Assembly (NCBI GenBank): GCA_900547195.1
Contig: URFQ01000048.1
Span: 1-19,227, forward strand
DNA length: 19,227 bases
From: an uncultured Butyricicoccus sp.
Lineage (GTDB): Bacteria > Bacillota > Clostridia > Oscillospirales > Butyricicoccaceae
Direction: 5' to 3'
Made by a program: the position numbers and the translations under genes. The notes below the pieces were generated by a model. That model had not been told where the DNA came from. It made no database searches and saw only the letters and a program-made list of their open reading frames with translations. Positions 13,677 to 19,227 of this stretch are shown here, piece after piece (the first letter of the stretch is position 1; each line of letters opens with the position of its first letter).

Positions 13677-14603
13677 TCACTGAGGCAGCTTTTTCGGGCT
13701 GCCGTCGTCGAACGGCACTTCAAAATGATGCAGCAGCAGCCAGCCCGCGTCAAACTCTGCCGCATATTCCCCGGCCAGATGCACGGCTTTTTTCAGCGCC
13801 TGGTCCATCAGCTCGGGCACCGATTCGGTGCGCTCTTCATCCGGGCGCCACAGGTTGCGCCAGGGAGCGTGTTCCAGGTTGAGGGCGTTCCATTCGGGCG
13901 CTTCGATTTTCATATGGCTCGAAAGCAGCGCGCCGCGGCCGAGCAGGCCCTCGACCTTCTGGATGCCGCGGTAAGCGGCGCGGCTGTCCGAATAAAGGAA
14001 GTTTTCGACCGTGAGCATTTCGCGGAACGCGCCGCGCAAATCCGATGTCGGCACATCAATGGCGTACACGGTTTTGAGCAGGTAGTGCAGCAGCACCGCT
14101 AACACAGCCAGTTCGCCGTCGGCCAGCTGATAATACTTGTCCGGGTCGAATTCGGTGACTGGGGCATGGTATTCGCGGTCATAGAGCGCGTAATCGATAT
14201 CGCTTTCGATTTGGCAGTGTACCGCCGAGGCGTTCAGCCGCGCATCCGTTTCCAGGCATTCCTGCTGGCGGCAGTAGACATACGGATGGATGGCGCTGTC
14301 GAGCGCATAGTGGCACAAAAAACCATAGAAGTAGGCCTCCGCAATGGCGCGGCCATCGCCCGTCATACGGTTGACCGCGCGGGCAAACGCGAAAAACAGC
14401 TCGTCAATGCGTTCGGAATGCATTTGGTTCCCATATTTGTGCAGCGGGCTGCCAAAGGCAAGGCCGCGGTAAAAAAGCGGGTCCGGCCCTTGCAGGCCCC
14501 AGTTAAATGCAGCCGGGCGGCGGGCCGCCGCAAGCTGGACGATGGTGGGGAACGCCTCGAGCGCGAGTTCACCAAACAGGTAGTGCGATACAAAATCTGC
14601 CAT
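13677..14603 (-). CDS. Zinc-dependent phospholipase C family protein
   Basis: This 308-residue protein resembles the Zn_dep_PLPC family widespread in Clostridia. It starts MADFVSHYLFGELALEAF. His- and Asp-rich motifs that would bind zinc include NWGLQGPDPLFYRG (near 34-47), LHKYGNQMHSERIDELF (near 53-69) and FLCHYALDSAIHPYVY (near 94-109). There is no signal peptide, so the protein is probably cytoplasmic, unlike secreted clostridial toxins, and the true substrate is unknown. I chose the ATG at 14603: it has GGGAGAGGA upstream and lies 28 bases after a predicted start site. A long in-frame extension to 14831 would overlap the polymerase gene and run through the promoter. It lies 76 bases after dinB. 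Confidence 0.85.
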   Translation of the reverse strand: MADFVSHYLFGELALEAFPTIVQLAAARRPAAFNWGLQGPDPLFYRGLAFGSPLHKYGNQMHSERIDELFFAFARAVNRMTGDGRAIAEAYFYGFLCHYALDSAIHPYVYCRQQECLETDARLNASAVHCQIESDIDYALYDREYHAPVTEFDPDKYYQLADGELAVLAVLLHYLLKTVYAIDVPTSDLRGAFREMLTVENFLYSDSRAAYRGIQKVEGLLGRGALLSSHMKIEAPEWNALNLEHAPWRNLWRPDEERTESVPELMDQALKKAVHLAGEYAAEFDAGWLLLHHFEVPFDDGSPKKLPQ

Positions 14604-14637
14604 GACCGATCCATCCTCTCCCATTTCAATCATACTC

Positions 14638-14666
14638 ATTATACAACCTTTTTTGCCCCGCGGGAA
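14638..14666 (-). promoter_or_regulatory. Possible promoter of the phospholipase-like gene
   Basis: A perfect TATAAT (14638-14643) lies 17 bases after a poor TTCCCG (14661-14666). No terminator is visible after dinB, so readthrough transcription is also likely. Confidence 0.45.
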
Positions 14667-14679
14667 GGGGGAAGATTTT

Positions 14680-15903
14680 CTATTCCTGCAAAAAAGGCCG
14701 CGCGTCTTTTTTCTTTTTGGGCAGGCTGGCGCCGTAACGCACCGCGTCCCGGCCATATTTGCCGCGCAGCGCGTCCACCGCGCGATCGAGTTTGGCCTGC
14801 TTTTCGCGGCGCTCGGCCGCGCCCGCGTCAAAGAGCGAAAGCTGTTCGCCCGCTTCGTCCGGCGCGAGCAGAGAAGCGGCGGTCACGGTGATCATGCGGA
14901 TCGGCTTCCCGGCCTTCCAGTGCCGGGCAATCAGCGAAAGCGCGGTCTCGGTGATCTGGCGGGTGCTGTCTGTGGGGGTGTCCAGCGTGGTCTGGCGGGA
15001 CATATTGCGGAAATCCGGATCGCGGAGGAGCACCTGCACGGTCTGGCATTTGAGATGATGCGCCCGCAGGCGGGAGCCGACGTTGTCGCACAGCATCATG
15101 ACCTGAAGCCGGATTTCTTCCATGAGGGTGAGGTTATGGGCAAAGGTCATGCCCTTGCCGACCGATTTGACCGTGTGTTCGGCGTAAAACGAGCGCACCG
15201 GGTCGCGGTCTTCGCCGCGCGCATACGCGCCGAGCGTGTCGCCCAGTTTGCCGAGGAGGGCGTGCAGCCCGGCGGGGTCGGCCGCAGCGAGCTGGCCGAT
15301 GGTGTCAATACCGAGCAGATGCAGCTTTTGCTGGGCCTTGGGGCCGGCGTACAGCAGCGCGCCCACCGGCAGGGGCCAGAGGATGTCCCGGTAGGCGTCC
15401 GGGGGCAGGAGGGTGGTCGCATCCGGCTTTTTATAATCGCTGCCCAGCTTGGCAAATGCCTTGTTGAACGACACGCCGACCGAAATGGTAAGCCCAAGCT
15501 CCTCGCGCATCCGGCGGCGCAGGGCGTCCGCGATTTCCTTGCCGCTGCCAAACAGATGCAGGGTGCCGGTTACGTCGAGAAAGGACTCGTCGATACCGAA
15601 CGGCTCGACGAGGTCTGTGTATTCCAGATACAGCCGGTTCGCCCGGCGGGAATACCGTACATATTCGTCCCGGTGGGGCGGCACAAGGCGAAGCTCCGGG
15701 CATTTGCGCCGGGCTTGCCAGACGGTCTCGGCGGTTTTGACGCCAAAGGCTTTGGCCGGTTCGTTTTTGGCGAGGATGATGCCGTGGCGGCTGTCGGGGT
15801 CGCCGCACACAGCCATAGGCCCGTCCGCAAGCGACGGGTCGAGCACGGTCTCCACGGAAGCATAAAAGGAATTGCAGTCGCAGTGCAGGATGGTACGGGG
15901 CAT
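14680..15903 (-). CDS. dinB: DNA polymerase IV (Y-family, translesion)
   Basis: This 407-residue error-prone polymerase bypasses damaged bases. It starts MPRTILHCDCNSFYASVE, the Y-family first motif with catalytic Asp8 and the steric-gate region. It has FGIDESFLDVTGTLH with the catalytic DE pair near residues 100-110, the ISVGVSFNKAFAKLGSDYKKP finger segment, and LYAGPKAQQKLHLLGIDTIGQL helix-hairpin-helix. Near the C-terminus is EQLSLFD, a beta-clamp binding motif. Length and motifs are complete. The ATG at 15903 follows AAAGGAGGAG; a longer reading from 15948 runs through the terminator of the upstream metalloregulator gene. I saw no promoter or LexA box just upstream, so expression may rely on readthrough of that terminator. 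Confidence 0.94.
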   Translation of the reverse strand: MPRTILHCDCNSFYASVETVLDPSLADGPMAVCGDPDSRHGIILAKNEPAKAFGVKTAETVWQARRKCPELRLVPPHRDEYVRYSRRANRLYLEYTDLVEPFGIDESFLDVTGTLHLFGSGKEIADALRRRMREELGLTISVGVSFNKAFAKLGSDYKKPDATTLLPPDAYRDILWPLPVGALLYAGPKAQQKLHLLGIDTIGQLAAADPAGLHALLGKLGDTLGAYARGEDRDPVRSFYAEHTVKSVGKGMTFAHNLTLMEEIRLQVMMLCDNVGSRLRAHHLKCQTVQVLLRDPDFRNMSRQTTLDTPTDSTRQITETALSLIARHWKAGKPIRMITVTAASLLAPDEAGEQLSLFDAGAAERREKQAKLDRAVDALRGKYGRDAVRYGASLPKKKKDARPFLQE

Positions 15904-15926
15904 GGTCTCCTCCTTTCGCCGGGGAT

Positions 15927-15964
15927 AAAAAAACGCAGGGCCGCCCAAACAGGCGGTTCCTGCG
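15927..15964 (-). terminator. Intrinsic terminator of the metalloregulator gene
   Basis: Stem CGCAGG/CCTGCG plus CCGCC/GGCGG (15934-15964) with a small internal bulge and 6-base loop, then T7 on the minus strand (15927-15933). It sits between the regulator and dinB, directly before the dinB ribosome binding site. Confidence 0.85.
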
Positions 15965-15972
15965 CAAAAAAG

Positions 15973-16341
15973 TCAGTCCTTTTGGGCAATAAATGCCTTG
16001 ATGCGGTCAAAGGTTTCGACGCTGATCACATGCTCGATGCGGCAGGCGTCCGCCTGCGCGATGTCGGGAGAAACGCCCAGATGGGTGAGCCATTCGGTGA
16101 GCAGTTCGTGGCGTTCAAAGATGCGCTCCGCGATTTCGCGTCCGCTGTCGGTCAGGTTTAAAAGCCCGCCGTCATCCATGACCACATAGCCGTTTTCACG
16201 CAGCAGGCTCATGGCGCGGCTGACGCTCGGTTTGGAGAATTCGAGGAACTGCGCCACGTCGATGGAGCGGCAGCTGCCCTTTTGCTGCTGGATCATAAGG
16301 ATGGCCTCCAGATAATTTTCAGCCGATTCCTGGATTTTCAA
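15973..16341 (-). CDS. DtxR/MntR-family metal-dependent transcriptional regulator
   Basis: This 122-residue repressor has a winged HTH (SIDVAQFLEFSKPSVSRAMSLL, about 26-47, then LNLTDSGREIAERI) and a metal-binding dimerisation domain, without the C-terminal SH3/FeoA domain of DtxR. By alignment to Bacillus MntR, Glu12, His78 (RHELL), Glu103 and His104 keep the metal ligands. The MntR Glu99 position is Cys100 (DACRIEHVIS), as in iron-responsive DtxR/IdeR, and MntR Asp8 is Asn9. It therefore mixes features of iron and manganese sensors. The start codon is TTG at 16341, eight bases after AAAGGAGG. It has its own promoter and terminator, and is divergent from the LacI-family gene. Confidence 0.9.
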   Translation of the reverse strand: MKIQESAENYLEAILMIQQQKGSCRSIDVAQFLEFSKPSVSRAMSLLRENGYVVMDDGGLLNLTDSGREIAERIFERHELLTEWLTHLGVSPDIAQADACRIEHVISVETFDRIKAFIAQKD

Positions 16342-16427
16342 AATAAAAACCTCCTTTTACCGACGCCGCAGGGCGTGGATGGGTGGGATTGCGCCTGTGC
16401 CGGCACGGGAAAAGTGATATATAAAGT

Positions 16428-16456
16428 ATTATACCACAGAGGAGGGCGTTGTACAA
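16428..16456 (-). promoter_or_regulatory. Promoter of the metalloregulator gene
   Basis: TTGTAC (16451-16456), a 17-base spacer and TATAAT (16428-16433) with an extended TG. GTATAATAC overlaps the -10 as a near-palindrome and could be an autoregulatory site, but it does not match a known DtxR or MntR box well. Confidence 0.75.
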
Positions 16457-16516
16457 GCTTCCAAAAAATATCCCCGCAGGCTGCGCAACTCTATCCAGGA
16501 TACCCAAGGGATAGGC

Positions 16517-16545
16517 TTGCCGCGAAAATAATTTTTTGGTATACT
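16517..16545 (+). promoter_or_regulatory. Promoter of the LacI-family regulator gene
   Basis: TTGCCG (16517-16522), a 17-base spacer and TATACT (16540-16545) with an extended TG. A second TATACT follows three bases later (16549-16554), so the start region holds a short direct repeat. It is divergent from the metalloregulator promoter within a 252-base spacer. Confidence 0.75.
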
Positions 16546-16593
16546 AAATATACTGTAAGTGTGCGCAGTAAGGAAAAAGCGAGGTGAGTTTGG

Positions 16594-17604
16594 ATGACCA
16601 TTGCAGAGATTGCGCAGCGCGCAGGGGTATCCAAAACCGCTGTCTCCCGCTATCTCAACAGCGGCTATATCAGTCAGGAGAAAAAGGAGAAGATCCGGGC
16701 CGTCATCGAGGAGACCGGGTATATCCCCTCGCGGCAGGCGCAGAACCTGCGCCGCGGCACCAGCCGGATGATCGGCGTGATCCTGCCTAAGATTGATTCC
16801 GAGTCCATTAGCCGCATTGTGGCCGGCATCAGCCAGGTGCTGGAGGAAAAGGGCTTCCAGCTCCTGCTGGCCAATACCGAAAACAACATTGAGCGGGAAA
16901 TCTCGTATCTGGAGTATTTTAAGAACGATCAGGTGGACGGCATCCTGTTTATCGCCACCATCCTGACCCGCAGGCATAAGGAAGCAATTGTGGGAAGCCG
17001 CGTGCCGATTGTGATGATTGGGCAGAAAGCCGACTATGTTTCCTGCGTCTATCACGATGATTTTGCGGCCGCACGCGAACTGACCGAGCTGCTCGTCCGC
17101 ACCGGCCGCCGGCAGATCGGCATGCTGAGCGTCACGCAGAGGGATCTGGCGGCGGGTGCGGCGCGCCTGCAAGGTTTTACCGAAGCGCTGCGGGAGCATG
17201 GCATGCAAGCCATGCCCGAGCGTATCATCAGCACGGATTTTACGCTGAAAGCGGGCTATGAGAGCTGCCGCCGGCTGATGCAGGCCTGCCCGGAGACCGA
17301 CGCCATCCTGTGCGCGACCGACACCATTGCAGTTGGCGCCATGCAATACCTGCGCGAGCAGGGCAAGGCCGTGCCCGGAGAGGTAGCGCTTGCCGGGGTG
17401 GGGCACAACCGCCTGTCCGGCATCATTACCCCGCGCCTGACCACAGCGCATTACTATTATAAGACCAGCGGCGTGGAGGCAGCCAAGGTGCTGCTGCAAA
17501 TCCTCGACAGCGATTTGGATATGCACAAGCAAATCCAGCTTGGCTATCGCATTGTGGAGCAGGAGACCACCGGCCGCACGGATCCTATTGATTCTGTTTC
17601 ATAA
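16594..17604 (+). CDS. LacI-family transcriptional regulator
   Basis: This 336-residue repressor has an N-terminal LacI HTH (TIAEIAQRAGVSKTAVSRYLN, residues 2-22), a hinge region (ETGYIPSRQAQNLRRGTSRMIGVI), and a periplasmic-binding-like effector domain (about 60-330) with DGILFIATI and DAILCATDTIAVGAMQYL. The N-terminal part resembles sucrose/beta-glucoside-type repressors (ScrR-like, with AQNLR and PKIDSESIS), so a sugar effector is likely but unproven. No sugar-use genes lie downstream in the window; its targets may lie elsewhere. The ATG has a GAGGTGAG ribosome binding site. The stop codon lies inside a shared bidirectional terminator. Confidence 0.93.
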   Translation: MTIAEIAQRAGVSKTAVSRYLNSGYISQEKKEKIRAVIEETGYIPSRQAQNLRRGTSRMIGVILPKIDSESISRIVAGISQVLEEKGFQLLLANTENNIEREISYLEYFKNDQVDGILFIATILTRRHKEAIVGSRVPIVMIGQKADYVSCVYHDDFAAARELTELLVRTGRRQIGMLSVTQRDLAAGAARLQGFTEALREHGMQAMPERIISTDFTLKAGYESCRRLMQACPETDAILCATDTIAVGAMQYLREQGKAVPGEVALAGVGHNRLSGIITPRLTTAHYYYKTSGVEAAKVLLQILDSDLDMHKQIQLGYRIVEQETTGRTDPIDSVS

Positions 17605-17646
17605 AAGCGTAGCCTGGAAACCGCGGTTTCCAGGCTGCGCTTTTAT
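17601..17646. terminator. Bidirectional terminator containing both convergent stop codons
   Basis: Stem ATAAAAGCG + AGCCTGGAAACC pairs with GGTTTCCAGGCT + CGCTTTTAT, with one T/G apposition between and only GC at the tip. It includes the LacI-gene stop (17602-17604) and the symporter stop (17643-17645), and supplies T-tracts on both strands. Confidence 0.93.
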
Positions 17647-18818
17647 GCTTTGTCGGCATGGTCAACAATCAGGGCGATTGCCTGGTCGCCGGTGACATTG
17701 GTTGCCGTGCCAAAGGAATCCTGCGAGAAGTGCAGGGCAATGATCAGCTGCTGCATGGGATCGGTAAACCCCAGCATGGATTCAATCAGGCCGAGGGCCG
17801 CCATCACACCGCCGCCCGGCACGCCCGGCGCGGCCACCATCGTGACGCCCAGCATGAGGATAAAAGGCAGGAAGGTGAGAAAGGTCGGGGTGACGCCGCT
17901 GGCAATCAGGATGCCCATGGCGCCGAGCACCAGTGTAATTGTATCCCCGTTCAAATTAATGGTCGCGCACAGCGGCACGACAAAGTCGGCCACATCGCGC
18001 CCCACGCCGTTGCGGTACGCGCAGTTCAGCGCCACCGGGATCGTGGTGGCGGACGACTGGGTGCCGAGCGCGGTCAAGTAGGCGGGCGCCACATTTTTCA
18101 GGCTTTTAAAATGGTTCTTCCGGCAAACGGCGCTGGCTAGGGCGAACTGGGACACGATATAAAGCGCCTGCATGGCAAGGATGAGCAGGTACAGGGTCGC
18201 GAACATTTTCGCGGTCGCAATCAGGCGGCCTTCGGCGGCGATATTCGCAAACAGGCCCGCAATGTGCACAGGGATGAGGGGAATGATCACCTTGGCAAGC
18301 GTCATGGATACAATGCGCTGCACGTGGCGGAACGCCTCGTTGAGCGGGCTTTGCTGGGTGTTCGCCATGCCGATGCCAAATACAAACGCGAGCACCAGCG
18401 CGGTCATGACGCCGAACACCGGGGTGATTTCCAATGTGAAAAACGCCGCGGCGCTGTTTGACTCCATAATCTTGCCGGTAATTGGCTGGATGAGGCGGGG
18501 CAGTACGGTTTTACCCACCAGGAACACCACGACGCCGGACAGAACCGTGGTCCCATAGGCAAGCAGCAGTGTGATGCCGAATAATTTATTCGCCTTGCGT
18601 CCAAGGTCGGCGAGGCCGACGGCCACAAACGACACGATGATCAGCGGGATCATAAACGACAGGAAGGACGAAAACAACGAATTAAAGGTGGCAAATGCGC
18701 GAATGACGCCGTGAAACAGGGCGGTTTCCCCGATCCCGGCGACGCCGCCGAGCGAGCCGATGAGCACGCCCAGGAGAATCCCGGTCAGAAGCCGCGCAAG
18801 CAGTCCAAAGTGTTTCAA
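17643..18818 (-). CDS. Dicarboxylate/amino acid:cation symporter (DAACS family)
   Basis: This 391-residue membrane protein belongs to the glutamate/neutral amino acid sodium symporter family (GltP/SstT fold, eight helices and two re-entrant hairpins). Motifs are TALGTQSSATTIPVAL (serine-rich hairpin 1), VPLCATINLNGDTI (NMDGT position), PGVPGGGVMAALG (hairpin 2) and DSFGTATNVTGD (367-378, helix 8). Asp367, Asn374 and Asp378 match GltPh Asp394, Asn401 and Asp405. The substrate-carboxylate arginine (GltPh Arg397) is Gly370, so an acidic substrate is unlikely and a neutral amino acid such as serine or threonine is more probable. The start is TTG at 18818 after AAAGGAGAG. It is monocistronic, with its own promoter and a shared terminator. 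Confidence 0.92.
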   Translation of the reverse strand: MKHFGLLARLLTGILLGVLIGSLGGVAGIGETALFHGVIRAFATFNSLFSSFLSFMIPLIIVSFVAVGLADLGRKANKLFGITLLLAYGTTVLSGVVVFLVGKTVLPRLIQPITGKIMESNSAAAFFTLEITPVFGVMTALVLAFVFGIGMANTQQSPLNEAFRHVQRIVSMTLAKVIIPLIPVHIAGLFANIAAEGRLIATAKMFATLYLLILAMQALYIVSQFALASAVCRKNHFKSLKNVAPAYLTALGTQSSATTIPVALNCAYRNGVGRDVADFVVPLCATINLNGDTITLVLGAMGILIASGVTPTFLTFLPFILMLGVTMVAAPGVPGGGVMAALGLIESMLGFTDPMQQLIIALHFSQDSFGTATNVTGDQAIALIVDHADKA

Positions 18819-18877
18819 ATTTCAATACTCTCCTTTTCAAAGCGATTGCTCAGAAATATGACAAAGGCACTGCTCAC

Positions 18878-18906
18878 ATCTTACCATATCATTTGTCGGG
18901 TGTAAA
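18878..18906 (-). promoter_or_regulatory. Promoter of the amino acid symporter gene
   Basis: TTTACA (18901-18906), a 17-base spacer and TAAGAT (18878-18883) with an extended TG, about 60 bases before the TTG start. Confidence 0.72.
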
Positions 18907-19090
18907 GATTACGTGAAGGAAAGCACGCGGCCAAATCTTTGCAGCGCGTCTTGAAAGAGCGTCCGTATGAAAGCGGGCGGAAAACAGGGACGCGAGAAGG
19001 CGGGGAAATGCCGTAATGGCGCAATAAACCGATAACTTTTGCGTTTTTTGAAGCAAAGAATGAATACCTGACAAAAACAGCGGCGTATTT

Positions 19091-19119
19091 TTGTAAAAGG
19101 TGTGCAAAAACAATAGAAT
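19091..19119 (+). promoter_or_regulatory. Plus-strand promoter near the window end
   Basis: TTGTAA (19091-19096), a 17-base spacer and TAGAAT (19114-19119), giving a start near 19126 and a short leader to the ribosome binding site at 19141-19152. Confidence 0.65.
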
Positions 19120-19156
19120 CCTTTTGAAAGGCTTGCTTTTAAAAGGGGGAAGTACA

Positions 19157-19171
19157 ATGAAAAGGTTTTAG
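19157..19171 (+). other. Four-codon frame (MKRF, stop) behind strong expression signals
   Basis: AAAAGGGGGAAG (19141-19152) gives a strong ribosome binding site for ATG at 19157, but the frame ends at TAG after MKRF. Inserting one A into the AAAA run would open a frame beginning MKKVLGFARNQNPNKK that stays open to the window end. The same frame after the TAG is also open (VSQETKIRIKK). A GGTTTC-GCAA-GAAACC hairpin with a GNRA loop (19171-19186) begins on the last base of the stop codon. It may be a leader peptide, a frameshifted gene start, or a misread homopolymer. Confidence 0.4.
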
Positions 19172-19227
19172 GTTTCGCAAGAAACCAAAATCCGAATAAA
19201 AAAAGACCTGCAAAAGCGGGAAAAACG

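Larger units (their letters stand above)
18819..19227. other. Region upstream of the symporter up to the window end
   Basis: This 409-base stretch holds the symporter promoter (18878-18906), a plus-strand promoter (19091-19119) and a strongly marked tiny frame (19157-19171). From 18907 to 19090 I see no coding frame, RNA gene or clear hairpin. Minus-strand open frames there lack ribosome binding sites and have unusual composition. Confidence 0.55.

Noticed and set aside
14604..14831. N-terminal extension of the phospholipase-like protein into dinB
   Set aside because: The upstream part overlaps the 3' end of dinB, lacks family similarity, and a ribosome binding site and promoter support the start at 14603.
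19157..19227. TAG at codon 5 read as pyrrolysine
   Set aside because: Nothing in the window suggests pyrrolysine machinery, and TAG serves as a normal stop for other genes here (XRE gene, 43-residue gene).

Overview
The window looks like a chromosomal segment of an anaerobic, GC-rich member of the Clostridia, probably an Oscillospirales/Ruminococcaceae-type gut bacterium. Evidence: a four-subunit 2-oxoacid:ferredoxin oxidoreductase, a T-box leader, strong AGGAGG ribosome binding sites, TTG starts, TTGACA/TATAAT-type promoters, intrinsic terminators with T-tracts, a DUF4250 protein and Rex-type operators. No rRNA, tRNA, CRISPR array, insertion sequence or phage gene was seen. The genus is not determined.

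Left part (1-4922, all minus strand): two adjacent transcription units. The upstream one is a Rex-like controlled operon of a 3-hydroxyacyl-CoA dehydrogenase and an SCP2-type thiolase (4922 to 2342), ending in a strong terminator. After it comes a molybdenum hydroxylase operon of the xanthine dehydrogenase family in the order FAD subunit, 2Fe-2S subunit, molybdopterin subunit; the last is cut by the window start.

Middle (5187-10188, mainly plus strand): an OGG-type 8-oxoguanine DNA glycosylase; a PsiE-like membrane protein with a 58-residue DUF4250 protein; an inositol monophosphatase-family enzyme overlapping an EamA/DMT exporter; an unrecognised 192-residue protein; and an XRE regulator (minus) divergent from a 43-residue small protein.

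Right part (10243-17604): the ferredoxin oxidoreductase operon gamma-delta-alpha-beta on the minus strand is preceded by a T-box riboswitch. Its best specifier reading is AUC (Ile), and its UGGU bulge fits a tRNA with discriminator base A. Then come a Zn-dependent phospholipase C-like protein, DNA polymerase IV and a DtxR/MntR-family metalloregulator (all minus), followed by a divergent LacI-family regulator (plus).

End (17643-19227): a DAACS-family sodium/amino-acid symporter on the minus strand, then a plus-strand promoter and strong RBS driving a reading frame that stops after four codons near the window edge.

The most notable points are regulatory: an isoleucine-type T-box on a 2-oxoacid:ferredoxin oxidoreductase, and two tandem Rex-like operators on the acyl-CoA operon. 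Both suggest that redox state and branched-chain amino acid supply control this metabolism. All calls come from reading the sequence; no database search or folding program was run.
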